Shown piece by piece: positions 35,511 through 43,916 of a stretch of DNA of 64,000 bases. The stretch is from positions 1 to 64,000 of the forward strand of contig PDZS01000022.1 of NCBI GenBank assembly GCA_002753225.1, read 5' to 3'. The DNA is from Deltaproteobacteria bacterium YD0425bin51. GTDB lineage: Bacteria; Desulfobacterota; Desulfobacteria; Desulfobacterales; YD0425bin51. The stretch's first letter is position 1, and each line of letters starts with the position of its first letter. The notes under the pieces were generated by a model that worked only from the letters and a program-made list of their open reading frames with translations, made no database searches and was not told where the DNA came from. The translations under genes were made by a program, and so were the position numbers.

Positions 35511-36209
35511 ATGGATATAAAAAAAAAAGCTGTAATTTTGTCTAGCGGAGGAATTGACTCCACAACTGTTATGGCTATTGCAAAACATGAAGGTTTTGAG
35601 CTATATAGCCTAAGTTTTTCTTATGGTCAGCGCCACAATGTTGAACTAATAGCTGCAGAAAAAGTTGCTAAATTTTTTAATGTAACAAAACATCTAGTTA
35701 TAAGTATTGATTTAAGAAAAATTGGCGGTTCAGCATTGACTGATGATATTCCTGTTCCAAAATTTCGTAACGAAGATGATATGTCAAAGTTTATTCCTAT
35801 AACTTATGTTCCAGCAAGAAATACTATTTTTTTATCATATGCTCTATCATGGGCAGAGGTTATAGAATCTTCAGATATTTTTATAGGTGTAAATGCTATG
35901 GATTACAGCGGATATCCTGATTGTAGACCTGAATATATAAAAGCATTTGAGAATATGGCAAATTTAGCATTAAAAACAACTGTTGATGGAAAAACTAAGA
36001 TAAAAATTCAAGCGCCTTTAATTAACTTAACTAAATCACAAATTATAAACAAAGGAGTTGGACTTGGTGTAGATTTTTCTATAACTCATAGTTGCTATGA
36101 TCCTTCTCCTGATGGATTATCCTGCGGAAGCTGTGATAGCTGTATATTAAGAAAAAGAGGCTTTGATATTTCTGGAATTTATGATCCTACACATTATATT
36201 AATCTATAA
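35511..36209 (+). CDS. queC: 7-cyano-7-deazaguanine synthase
   Basis: A 232-residue ATP-dependent enzyme making preQ0. It has the PP-loop '[11 protein letters not shown]', '[10 protein letters not shown]', '[13 protein letters not shown]', and a C-terminal zinc site '[14 protein letters not shown]' with Cys upstream in 'SCYDP'. ATG 35511 matches the family start; a GTG at 35496 is an alternative. It works with queE, but queD and queF are not near. The 3' end overlaps the convergent cNMP-binding gene by 11 bases. Confidence 0.92.
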   Translation: MDIKKKAVILSSGGIDSTTVMAIAKHEGFELYSLSFSYGQRHNVELIAAEKVAKFFNVTKHLVISIDLRKIGGSALTDDIPVPKFRNEDDMSKFIPITYVPARNTIFLSYALSWAEVIESSDIFIGVNAMDYSGYPDCRPEYIKAFENMANLALKTTVDGKTKIKIQAPLINLTKSQIINKGVGLGVDFSITHSCYDPSPDGLSCGSCDSCILRKRGFDISGIYDPTHYINL

Positions 36210-36684
36210 AATCAAGCTTTCGCTCTTTTGCTAATGCTTCTGTTGTAATTCTCAAACGTTCAGCTAAAATTTGAGAAAATAAACGATATAAAATATAGCC
36301 AACAGTGAGTTTATCTGTTCCAGCTAGACGATCCATATATGAAACATCTGTTGCAAGACATGTGGTATCTTCAGTTGCGTATGCTGAAGCAGATCTAGGG
36401 GAACCTGTAATTACACTCATTTCTCCAAAAATATCTCCGGACCTCTTTATTGTTGCTACTACTTCTTCTCCTTTTACTATTTTTACTCTACCTGTAATCA
36501 AGAAATATATCCAACTATCATAAGATCCTTCTCCTATAATCATCTCACCAGTCTTATATTTTCTCAACTTACTTAAAGACATTAGACTAGAGATAGCATG
36601 ATCATCAAAGTTCATTAGGGGCGGCATTTGACGCAATTTTTGGATAATATCCATATTATGTTTTAAATATTTTGATTCAAGCAT
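36199..36684 (-). CDS. Cyclic-nucleotide-binding domain protein without DNA-binding domain
   Basis: A 161-residue protein that is almost entirely a cNMP-binding (Crp-like) beta roll: '[27 protein letters not shown]', '[21 protein letters not shown]' (phosphate-binding cassette with E and R). Crp would continue into a helix-turn-helix, which is missing. It probably binds cAMP or a cyclic dinucleotide and acts on a partner. A class I adenylate cyclase gene lies 12 kb away at 48695. It precedes a small unknown protein encoded upstream (36697). Confidence 0.85.
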   Translation of the reverse strand: MLESKYLKHNMDIIQKLRQMPPLMNFDDHAISSLMSLSKLRKYKTGEMIIGEGSYDSWIYFLITGRVKIVKGEEVVATIKRSGDIFGEMSVITGSPRSASAYATEDTTCLATDVSYMDRLAGTDKLTVGYILYRLFSQILAERLRITTEALAKERKLDFID

Positions 36685-36696
36685 CTAATAACTCCT

Positions 36697-36981
36697 TTAA
36701 GAGTTTGATAAAATTTTTAATGCTTTTTGTGCAACTGCATCGTCTATTAAACATGCTATCGCAGTTACAAACTTTTTGGGCGCTTGTTTAAAAGTCATAT
36801 GCTCAATGAAAGTATTTAAAGCTGATTTTCTATTAAAATTATCTAAAGATAGAATATTTAACAAACTTTCTTTTATTTCTTGATTTTCAAGGGCTACCTG
36901 AATTAATGTTACAAAAGTTTCATTTTCGTCAATATTTTCTTTATTAAAAACTTTTTTAATTATTTGAGTTAAGGTGTTCAT
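36697..36981 (-). CDS. Small helical protein of unknown function
   Basis: A 94-residue predicted helical soluble protein, not recognised. It is 12 bases upstream of the cNMP-binding gene in the same operon. Acidic N-terminal part, then 'LLNILSLDNFNRKSALNTFIEHM' and 'AIACLIDDAVAQKALKIL', which resemble armadillo/HEAT-like helices. No catalytic motif is visible. A role as the partner of the cNMP sensor is possible but not shown. Confidence 0.65.
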   Translation of the reverse strand: MNTLTQIIKKVFNKENIDENETFVTLIQVALENQEIKESLLNILSLDNFNRKSALNTFIEHMTFKQAPKKFVTAIACLIDDAVAQKALKILSNS

Positions 36982-36982
36982 T

Positions 36983-37321
36983 ATGAAAATCTTTCTTCCA
37001 ATTTTTTTGCTATTGATTTCGAACGTATTTATGACATTTGCATGGTATGGCCATCTAAAATTTAAATCTACTCCCTTGATAATAACAATAACAGTAAGCT
37101 GGTTAATAGCTTTTATTGAATATTGTTTTCAAGTCCCTGCTAATAGAATCGGGCATAGCTCTTTTTCAGCAGCGCAGCTTAAAACAATACAGGAGATTAT
37201 AACGCTTATTGTGTTTATTGTATTTTCAATATATTATCTTGATGAAGAGGTCAAGTGGAACTATGTTGTTGGATTTATTTTTATTGTAATTGCTGGTTTT
37301 TTTGTATTCAAAAAATGGTAA
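36983..37321 (+). CDS. DUF486/DMT-like small membrane protein
   Basis: A 112-residue protein with four hydrophobic helices. 'NVFMTFAWYGHLK', 'SWLIAFIEYCFQVPANRIGH' and 'QLKTIQEIITLIVFIVFSIYYLDE' are hallmarks of DUF486 proteins, a small-multidrug-transporter-like group. ATG 36983 is chosen (AAGGTG 6 bases before). It is divergent from the small helical gene, sharing a very short intergenic region, and is followed closely by an AOR gene. Function unknown. Confidence 0.82.
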   Translation: MKIFLPIFLLLISNVFMTFAWYGHLKFKSTPLIITITVSWLIAFIEYCFQVPANRIGHSSFSAAQLKTIQEIITLIVFIVFSIYYLDEEVKWNYVVGFIFIVIAGFFVFKKW

Positions 37322-37333
37322 GGAGAAACAAAA

Positions 37334-39328
37334 ATGGGAAAAGGATTTTGTGGGAAGATTCTTCATATAGATTTAACAAGTAGGCGCTTAGACGTAGAAG
37401 AATTATCCGAAGAATTTTATAAAAAGCACTTAAGCGGCTTAGGGCTTGGGGCTAAAGTACTATGGGACAATATAAATAAAGGCATACATCCCCTTTCTCC
37501 TGAGAATGTTATAGGATTCACTACTGGTCTTTTAACAGACACAGGTTCTCTTTTTTCTGGCAGATTCATGGTGGTTTCTAAATCTCCTCTTTCAGGGGGC
37601 TGGGGAGATTCAAACTGTGGAGGATATTTTTCCCCTTCTTTAAAACGGTGCGGATTTGATGCTATTTTCTTTTATGGCGCATCTGATACACCCGTATATT
37701 TATATTTAGATGGAAAAAAAATAGAAATTTTGGATGCTTCTAATCTGTGGGGAAAAGATACAATTGAAACAGAGAGATCATTAAAACAGATTCATGGAAA
37801 AAGAAGCCAAGTAGCTTGCATAGGACCGTCTGGAGAAAAACTGAGTTTGATTTCCGGCGTATGCAATGACGGAGGTCGAATGGCAGGGAGAAGTGGACTT
37901 GGAGCTGTCATGGGATCAAAAAAATTAAAAGCAGTTGTTGCAGCAGGCAAAGAACGCGTAAAAGTTTATAGTAAAGAAAATGTTTTAAAAATAAATAAAG
38001 AATTCTTAGCAAAAATCAACAAATTTGACAGGCTAAAACCTATTATAACAGATAAATTATTTGGAGCATTTGGTCTTTTTACGCGCCTTACACCTTTTTA
38101 TCCAAGACAACCTGCTTTCTTTTGGGGACTAGCCCTTAAAAAGTTTGGTACACCTTCTTTGACTGCCATGTGTTCAGAAGGAGGTGACAGTCCAATAAAA
38201 AACTGGGGCGGAACAGGATATATTGACTTTCCACTGAAACGTGCACAAAAGATAGGAGCTGAAGCAGTTATAAAATATGAAGTTAAAAAATATGGTTGTT
38301 ATTCCTGTCCATTAAAATGCGGTGGAATAATGAAAGTAAAAGAAGGACCATATCCAATAGAAGAAATGCATAAACCAGAATATGAAACAATATGCTCTTT
38401 TGGCGGATTACTCCTTAACGATGATCTATTTACTATATTTAAAATAAATGATTTAGTTAATCGTGCTGGAATTGATTCAATATCCTGCGGATCTTCAGTT
38501 GCTTTTGCAATTGAGTGTTTTGAAAATGGTATTTTGACGGAAAAAGATACAGGAGGACTAAGACTCAAATGGGGTAATAGTGAGTCTATTTTGAAGCTTA
38601 CTGAAATGATAATAAATAGAAAAGGAATAGGAGATATTCTTGCAGACGGAGTTAAAGTTGCTTCTCAAAAAATCGGCAGAGGATCAGAAAAATACGCTGT
38701 ACATTGCGGAGGTGTAGAGGCTCCTATGCATGATCCCAAATTTGATTCTGGCTTTGGTATATCATATTATTGCGAACCAGCTCCTGCAAGGCATACAGTA
38801 TCAGCTAACCAATATCTTGATTTACAATTTTTAGAAAAAAAATTTAAGAGAGCAAAAAAAGTCCCATTGCTTACAACTAAATCAGATAAATTCCGCTATG
38901 ATAATAAAGGGGCAGGTATTGCTGTAAATACTTTCTACAAAATGCTCATTGATGCTTCTGGTGTATGTTTTTTTGGAACTCAAATAGGAGGTGATTTTCC
39001 TATATGTGAATGGCTAAACGCAGTAACAGGATGGGATTTATCTAATGATGAATATCTTGTAATAGGGGAAAGAATTGAGCAAATTAGACACTCTTTTAAT
39101 GTAAGAGACGGAGTAAATGCTATAAGAGATTATAAGCCAAATAAGAGACTCTATGGTGATCCTCCAGCAAAAAAAGGACCTGCTAAAAATATCTGTTTAG
39201 ATATAAACACACTATCAAATTCCTATTACGATGAAATGCGCTGGGATGTTAAAACAGGAAAACCAGACAAAGAACATCTTAAAAATTTGGGGTTAGATGA
39301 AATAATAGAGGTTTTACACAGAGAGTAA
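37334..39328 (+). CDS. aor: Aldehyde:ferredoxin oxidoreductase (AOR family, classical)
   Basis: A 664-residue AOR-family tungstoenzyme with the expected full length. The N-terminal domain shows 'GFCGKILHIDLTSRRLDVEEL', 'SGRFMVVSKSPLSGGWGDSNCGGYFSPSLKRCGFD' (bis-pyranopterin region) and 'ACIGPSGEKLSLISGV'. Cluster Cys are in 'YGCYSCPLKCGG' (C-x2-C-x3-C) with the fourth in 'DASGVCFFG'. The enzyme would oxidise aldehydes or reduce acids with ferredoxin. AAGGAG precedes the ATG by 8. It may sit in one operon with the membrane protein before it and the SDR after it (27-base gap). Confidence 0.9.
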   Translation: MGKGFCGKILHIDLTSRRLDVEELSEEFYKKHLSGLGLGAKVLWDNINKGIHPLSPENVIGFTTGLLTDTGSLFSGRFMVVSKSPLSGGWGDSNCGGYFSPSLKRCGFDAIFFYGASDTPVYLYLDGKKIEILDASNLWGKDTIETERSLKQIHGKRSQVACIGPSGEKLSLISGVCNDGGRMAGRSGLGAVMGSKKLKAVVAAGKERVKVYSKENVLKINKEFLAKINKFDRLKPIITDKLFGAFGLFTRLTPFYPRQPAFFWGLALKKFGTPSLTAMCSEGGDSPIKNWGGTGYIDFPLKRAQKIGAEAVIKYEVKKYGCYSCPLKCGGIMKVKEGPYPIEEMHKPEYETICSFGGLLLNDDLFTIFKINDLVNRAGIDSISCGSSVAFAIECFENGILTEKDTGGLRLKWGNSESILKLTEMIINRKGIGDILADGVKVASQKIGRGSEKYAVHCGGVEAPMHDPKFDSGFGISYYCEPAPARHTVSANQYLDLQFLEKKFKRAKKVPLLTTKSDKFRYDNKGAGIAVNTFYKMLIDASGVCFFGTQIGGDFPICEWLNAVTGWDLSNDEYLVIGERIEQIRHSFNVRDGVNAIRDYKPNKRLYGDPPAKKGPAKNICLDINTLSNSYYDEMRWDVKTGKPDKEHLKNLGLDEIIEVLHRE

Positions 39329-39355
39329 ATCTAAATCAAAAAATAGAGGTGATTT

Positions 39356-40213
39356 ATGAAAAATCTAAAAAGTGAATTGGTTCTTATAACAGGTGGAAGC
39401 AGCGGAATTGGAAGGCTTATGGCTCATAACTTTGCCAAAGAAGGAAGTGAAATAATAATCTGGGATATAAATGAAATTGGGATGGCAAGGGTAGCTAAAG
39501 AAATTGAAAAAATAGGCAGCAAAGTTTGGACCTATGTGTGTGATGTTTCAAATAAAAATAGAGTTTATGAACTTGCAGCTAAGATAAAAAAAGAAGTGGG
39601 AAAAATTGATATTTTAGTTAATAACGCAGGAATTGTTTCTGGTAAGCCATTTTTAGAGTGCAGTGATGACCAAATAGAAAAGACAATGGATATAAATATT
39701 ATGGCACACTTTTGGACAGTAAAAAGTTTCTTGCCTGAAATGATAAAGTCAAATCATGGACACATTGTTACAATTGCATCTGCTGCTGGGTTAGTAGGTG
39801 TAAACTCTCTTTCTGATTATTCTGCAAGCAAATTTGCAGCAGTTGGTTTTGATGAATCCATACGCATGGAACTTAAAAAAAAAAAAATAGATGGTGTAAA
39901 AACTACAATTGTTTGCCCATATTATGTTAACACAGGAATGTTTGCTGGAATTAAGACAAAATTTGACTTTCTTTTACCTGTTTTGGATGAAAAAGATGTA
40001 GCTGAAAAAATTATTGAAGCTGTAAAAAATGATAAGCCCATATTACAATTGCCTTCAATAGTTAATTTGGTTCCTCTTTTTAGAATACTTCCTGTAAATA
40101 TCTTTGACTGGATTGCAGATTTTTTAGGTATCAACAGTGCAATGGATGAATTTACAGGCAGAGCAAAACTTATGGAAACTCCTTCTGATTTATTGAAATC
40201 ATTGAGGTCTTAA
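39356..40213 (+). CDS. Short-chain dehydrogenase/reductase
   Basis: A 285-residue classical SDR. It shows the cofactor motif 'TGGSSGIGRLMA', 'NNAGIV', catalytic 'SDYSASKFAAVGF' (Y-x3-K) with the Ser in 'IASAAG', and 'ICPYYVNTG' region. The length and C-terminal membrane-associating hydrophobic part ('LVPLFRILPVNIFDWIADFLG') resemble 17-beta-HSD11/RDH10-like lipid-linked SDRs. It may act on an aldehyde or ketone linked to the AOR upstream. The 3' end overlaps bepA-like gene by 15 bases. Confidence 0.85.
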   Translation: MKNLKSELVLITGGSSGIGRLMAHNFAKEGSEIIIWDINEIGMARVAKEIEKIGSKVWTYVCDVSNKNRVYELAAKIKKEVGKIDILVNNAGIVSGKPFLECSDDQIEKTMDINIMAHFWTVKSFLPEMIKSNHGHIVTIASAAGLVGVNSLSDYSASKFAAVGFDESIRMELKKKKIDGVKTTIVCPYYVNTGMFAGIKTKFDFLLPVLDEKDVAEKIIEAVKNDKPILQLPSIVNLVPLFRILPVNIFDWIADFLGINSAMDEFTGRAKLMETPSDLLKSLRS

Positions 40214-41593
40214 AGGATGACCAGGTGGAACTTCAATCTCTTTAAGCATCTCATTGATTTTTTGTTTTTTTTCAGAATCAGTCATGCCTTTTAAGGCATG
40301 ACTCAAATGAAAAAGAGCAAGTCTTTGATTTGGCTGCATATAATAATAAATACCTAAATAGTAATGAGCAAAAGGAGTATTCCCTTGTTTTCCATAAATA
40401 TCACCCAAAAAATAATATGCCTTTGAGTAATCTTTTTCTTTATCGATCAATCTGTTAAAAGTGTCGATAGCTTCGCTATAATTACCTGTTTCCATCTGTG
40501 TCCTTGCTAAATAAAAATCAGTTTCAGGATTGCTCTGTCCTATATTCATAGAATTTTCAAGAACTGTTAAAGCTTCCTTATATTTTCCATCAACAAAATA
40601 AAGCCTACCAAGATCTGACAAAACAAAAGGATCAAAAGCTCTTTTTTCTAATGCTTTCTTTAGATACGAAACAGCATCTTTTCTGTTTCCATTTCTTGCC
40701 AAAATTAAAGCGTAACCATAATTTGATAAAAAATCGTATGGAGTATTTAAAATTTTAGCTTTAAACCTTTGCATAGCTCCATTTTCATCTTCGTATAAAG
40801 CGCAAAGTCTAATGTTTGCAATATCAAAATCATATGAAGAAATTTTAGGATATTTTCTATTAAGCTCATTGCAAGAGGAAATATATGCAATACGATCTTC
40901 TATGGCAGGATGTGTCATGAGGTAAGTAGGAATTTCCTTAGGACCAAACCATTGCTTATCCCGCATTTTTTTTAGTATGGTAAGCAGCCCTTTAGGGCTA
41001 TATCCAGCTTTTGATAAGTAACTAATACCCAATGTATCAGCCTGCATCTCATCTTCACGGCTATAAGCAAGAGTCATGGATGCTCCTGCTGCAACAGAAC
41101 CAATTGTTAAAGCATTGCTTGCAGCTCCAGATCCTTTTGATCCCAAAAGTACACCTGCTGCAACTCCAGCAAGTGTTGCAAGATTTATTTTTTTATCTCT
41201 TTCAATTTTCTGGGAAATATGTCTGCAGACCACATGTGCAATTTCATGGGCAAGTATTCCTGCTAACTGTTCTTCACTGTCCATAGCCTGTATAATTCCG
41301 CTATTTATAAAAATATGACCAGCTGGAGTTGCAAAGGCATTATATACTGGTTCTTTTATAACATAAAATTGATATACAAATGGTTGGGGGGGAAGTGTTG
41401 ATAGTATTTTATCTCCAATTCCTTCTACATAATTAACTATAGAGGGGTCACGAATAAGTTCAAATCTATTAAAAACGACTTTCATTACTTCTTTTGAAAG
41501 TTTTTCTTCTTCTTTTATGGTAATAGCTGAAACATAATTATATTCAAACAAAATCATGATAAAAATAATTATCCATATTTTAAATATCTTCAT
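40199..41593 (-). CDS. bepA: M48 metalloprotease with TPR domain (BepA-like)
   Basis: A 464-residue exported protease with a signal peptide (1-23), a zinc protease core with H116-E117-x-x-H120 ('AHEIAHVVCRH'), the third ligand E in 'SREDEMQADTLG', and TPR repeats from about 260. This is the domain order of BepA, a periplasmic protease/chaperone of outer-membrane assembly. It stands alone, divergent from parA, and its 3' end overlaps the SDR gene. Confidence 0.88.
   Translation of the reverse strand: MKIFKIWIIIFIMILFEYNYVSAITIKEEEKLSKEVMKVVFNRFELIRDPSIVNYVEGIGDKILSTLPPQPFVYQFYVIKEPVYNAFATPAGHIFINSGIIQAMDSEEQLAGILAHEIAHVVCRHISQKIERDKKINLATLAGVAAGVLLGSKGSGAASNALTIGSVAAGASMTLAYSREDEMQADTLGISYLSKAGYSPKGLLTILKKMRDKQWFGPKEIPTYLMTHPAIEDRIAYISSCNELNRKYPKISSYDFDIANIRLCALYEDENGAMQRFKAKILNTPYDFLSNYGYALILARNGNRKDAVSYLKKALEKRAFDPFVLSDLGRLYFVDGKYKEALTVLENSMNIGQSNPETDFYLARTQMETGNYSEAIDTFNRLIDKEKDYSKAYYFLGDIYGKQGNTPFAHYYLGIYYYMQPNQRLALFHLSHALKGMTDSEKKQKINEMLKEIEVPPGHPLRPQ
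40280..40303. repeat. 24-base inverted repeat inside bepA-like 3' end
   Basis: AGTCATGCCTT and AAGGCATGACT (11-bp arms) flank a central TT. It lies inside the protease coding sequence, about 67 bases past the stop of the convergent SDR gene. No T tract follows on the plus strand, so it is not a classical terminator. It could still stop or protect the SDR transcript. Confidence 0.6.
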
Positions 41594-41654
41594 AATACCT
41601 CTTTTTTTATTTAAGCTTTAATTATTTTTAGTTTTATGTTAAATATTTTATATT

Positions 41655-42422
41655 ATGACACATATAATATGTATAGCAAATCAAAAAGGTGGAGTTGGTA
41701 AAACAACAACGGCAATCAATTTAGCGTCATCGCTTGCGGCATTAAAAAAAAGAACACTTCTATTAGACTGCGATCCTCAAGCAAATGCCACAACAGGGAT
41801 TGGCATTAATAAAAATAATATAAAAAAGACATTATATCATGGTTTAATAGGAGAGGCTCAAGCTTGCGACATAATTTTAGACAGTGAGATGGAATTTTTA
41901 AAGATCATACCATCAAGAACAGATCTTATTGGTTTTGAAGTGGAGATGATATCTTTTCCTAACCGTGAAAAGACAATAAAAAACTTTCTTTCCGAAATTC
42001 AAAACCTATTTGATTATATTATTATTGACTGTCCTCCGTCCTTAAGCCTTTTAACAGTAAATGCCATGACCGCTGCAAACTATGTCCTAATTCCTTTGCA
42101 GTGTGAATTTTATGCATTAGAAGGAGTAGGGCAGCTTCTTCAGACTGTAAAAAGAATTAAACAAGTATTAAATCCCAAATTAAAAATTGCAGGTATTTTA
42201 CTTACTATGTTTGATAAAAGGACAAATTTAGCCAATCAAGTGGTTGAAGATACAAACAAATATTTTGGTGAATTGGTATTTAAAACTTTAATTCCAAGAA
42301 ATGTAAGGCTAGGAGAAGCCCCTAGTTTCGGTAAACCAATATTACTTTATGACCCCTCTTCTATTGGCACAAAAAGTTACTCTGAGCTTGCCCTTGAAAT
42401 CATAAATAAAATGAAGGAATAG
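41655..42422 (+). CDS. parA: Chromosome partitioning ATPase ParA (Soj)
   Basis: A 255-residue ParA. It has 'ANQKGGVGKTTTAINLASSLA' (deviant Walker A), 'LLLDCDPQANATTGIGI' (Walker A'), and 'IIIDCPPSLSLLTVNAM' (Walker B). The lack of an N-terminal DNA-binding domain makes it the chromosomal Soj type. It is followed 1 base later by parB. No parS site (a TGTTTCACGTGAAACA-like 16-mer) was seen nearby. Confidence 0.94.
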   Translation: MTHIICIANQKGGVGKTTTAINLASSLAALKKRTLLLDCDPQANATTGIGINKNNIKKTLYHGLIGEAQACDIILDSEMEFLKIIPSRTDLIGFEVEMISFPNREKTIKNFLSEIQNLFDYIIIDCPPSLSLLTVNAMTAANYVLIPLQCEFYALEGVGQLLQTVKRIKQVLNPKLKIAGILLTMFDKRTNLANQVVEDTNKYFGELVFKTLIPRNVRLGEAPSFGKPILLYDPSSIGTKSYSELALEIINKMKE

Positions 42423-42423
42423 A

Positions 42424-43305
42424 ATGGAAACAGAAGCAAACCCAAAGCGTAAAAAAATGGCATTAGGAAGGGGACTAGACTCACTTATACCTGATTTTGG
42501 TATAAATGAGAATGAAGTAAAAACTTTCATGGATTGTGATATCAACATTATAAAACCTAATAGATATCAACCTAGAAGACAATTTTCAGATGCTGAATTA
42601 GAAGAGCTTTCTATCTCTATTAAAGAAAAAGGGATACTTCAACCTCTTCTTGTCAGAAGAAATGAAGATGGAACTTTTGAACTTATTGCAGGCGAACGCA
42701 GGCTCCGTGCTGCAAAAAACATAGATTTAATATCTGTACCAGTTATTATAAAAGATATTTCAGACAAAGAGATGCTTGAAATATCTCTTATTGAAAACGT
42801 TCAACGACAGGATTTAAATCCAATAGAAGAAGCTGACGCCTATCATTTGCTAATGACTGAATTTAATTTAACCCAAGAAGATGTATCAGGAAGAGTTGGA
42901 AAAAGTAGATCCGCAATTGCTAATTTCTTGAGGTTAAGAAATCTTTCAAATGCCGCTAAAAATAGCATAAAAGAAGGCAAAATAAGCATGGGGCATGCAA
43001 AAGCCCTTCTTAGTCTTGAAGAAGAAGAAAAACAAAATTTAATACTGGACATTATCATTTCAAAAGATTTGTCTGTAAGGGAAACAGAGCTAATAATAAG
43101 CAGATTTAAATCGGAACAAAAAGATGAAAAAAAGAAAGAACAAAGCGATATTGAAATATATTTCTCAAACATAGCTGATGATCTTTCTAAGCACATAGGA
43201 ACTAAAGTTAATATAAAAAGATATGGTAAAAAAGGTAAACTAGAAATAGAATACTATAATGATGAAGATTTAGACAGACTTATAAACCGTTTGAAACAAG
43301 TTTAA
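42424..43305 (+). CDS. parB: Chromosome partitioning protein ParB (Spo0J)
   Basis: A 293-residue ParB. It begins with the typical 'MALGRGLDSLIPDF', has the ParB/Srx CTPase motif 'IKPNRYQPRRQFSDAELEELSISIKEKGILQPLLVR' and 'GERRLRAAK', then the helix-turn-helix 'TQEDVSGRVGKSRSAIANFLRL', and a C-terminal dimer domain. It binds parS and CTP and works with ParA in chromosome segregation. Two genes downstream at 43313 and 43725 may be co-transcribed. Confidence 0.94.
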   Translation: METEANPKRKKMALGRGLDSLIPDFGINENEVKTFMDCDINIIKPNRYQPRRQFSDAELEELSISIKEKGILQPLLVRRNEDGTFELIAGERRLRAAKNIDLISVPVIIKDISDKEMLEISLIENVQRQDLNPIEEADAYHLLMTEFNLTQEDVSGRVGKSRSAIANFLRLRNLSNAAKNSIKEGKISMGHAKALLSLEEEEKQNLILDIIISKDLSVRETELIISRFKSEQKDEKKKEQSDIEIYFSNIADDLSKHIGTKVNIKRYGKKGKLEIEYYNDEDLDRLINRLKQV

Positions 43306-43312
43306 TTAACAT

Positions 43313-43732
43313 ATGAAAAAAATATGCGTTATTGATGGACAGGGTGGTGGAATCGGCAGTGCAATTATAAAAAGATTAAAGGAAATTTTTGAAGAGACGA
43401 TAGAAGTTATATCACTTGGTACTAATGCAATAGCAACATCTCAGATGCTAAAAGCACATGCTAACAAAGGAGCATCTGGTGAAAACGCAATAATTCAAAC
43501 AGTTAAAAACGTAGATATAATTATTGGACCAGTTAGCATTATTTTAGCAAACAGCATGATGGGGGAACTTACACCTAAAATGGCAGAAGCTATAAGTATC
43601 AGCCCTGCAAAGAAAATTTTAATCCCTCTATCTCAAGAAAATGTTGAGATAGTAGGTACAATTAAAGCTCCCTTGCCTCATTTAATTGAACTAATGATAA
43701 AAGAACACATTAAAGGAGAAAAAGATGTGTGA
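43313..43732 (+). CDS. DUF3842 family protein
   Basis: A 139-residue Rossmann-like protein beginning 'CVIDGQGGGIGSAIIKRLKE', which is the DUF3842 signature, followed by 'SLGTNAIATSQMLKAHANKGASGENAI' and 'GPVSIILANSMMGELTPKMAEAI'. Function is unknown. It overlaps the cooT-like gene by 8 bases and may therefore work with it. It sits between parB and the nickel-protein gene. Confidence 0.8.
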   Translation: MKKICVIDGQGGGIGSAIIKRLKEIFEETIEVISLGTNAIATSQMLKAHANKGASGENAIIQTVKNVDIIIGPVSIILANSMMGELTPKMAEAISISPAKKILIPLSQENVEIVGTIKAPLPHLIELMIKEHIKGEKDV

Positions 43733-43916
43733 AGCAAATGCATACTTAATAAAAGGGACAGAACAAAAGCTTATCATGGAAGCTGTAGACTCAGTTGAGC
43801 CTGAAGCAGATGGTGTTAAACTAATGAATATATTTGGTGATCAAAAATTTTTAAAGGCTTATATTTACTCTTTATCACTAGTAGATCACAAAATTTTTCT
43901 TAAAGAAAGCCAATGA
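43725..43916 (+). CDS. cooT: CooT-family nickel-binding protein
   Basis: A 63-residue CooT-type protein. The start MCEANAY with Cys2 is the Ni(II)-binding site, and 'NIFGDQKFLKAYI' and 'DHKIFLKE' match the family. CooT helps nickel delivery to carbon monoxide dehydrogenase. GGAG lies 5 bases before the ATG. It overlaps both the DUF3842 gene and the ispH fusion by a few bases, so these are one translational unit. It agrees with the Wood-Ljungdahl genes at the start of the window. Confidence 0.85.
   Translation: MCEANAYLIKGTEQKLIMEAVDSVEPEADGVKLMNIFGDQKFLKAYIYSLSLVDHKIFLKESQ

Noticed and set aside
41600..43310. parS sites near parA-parB
   Set aside because: By eye no TGTTTCACGTGAAACA-like palindrome was seen; a motif scan would be needed to exclude degenerate copies.
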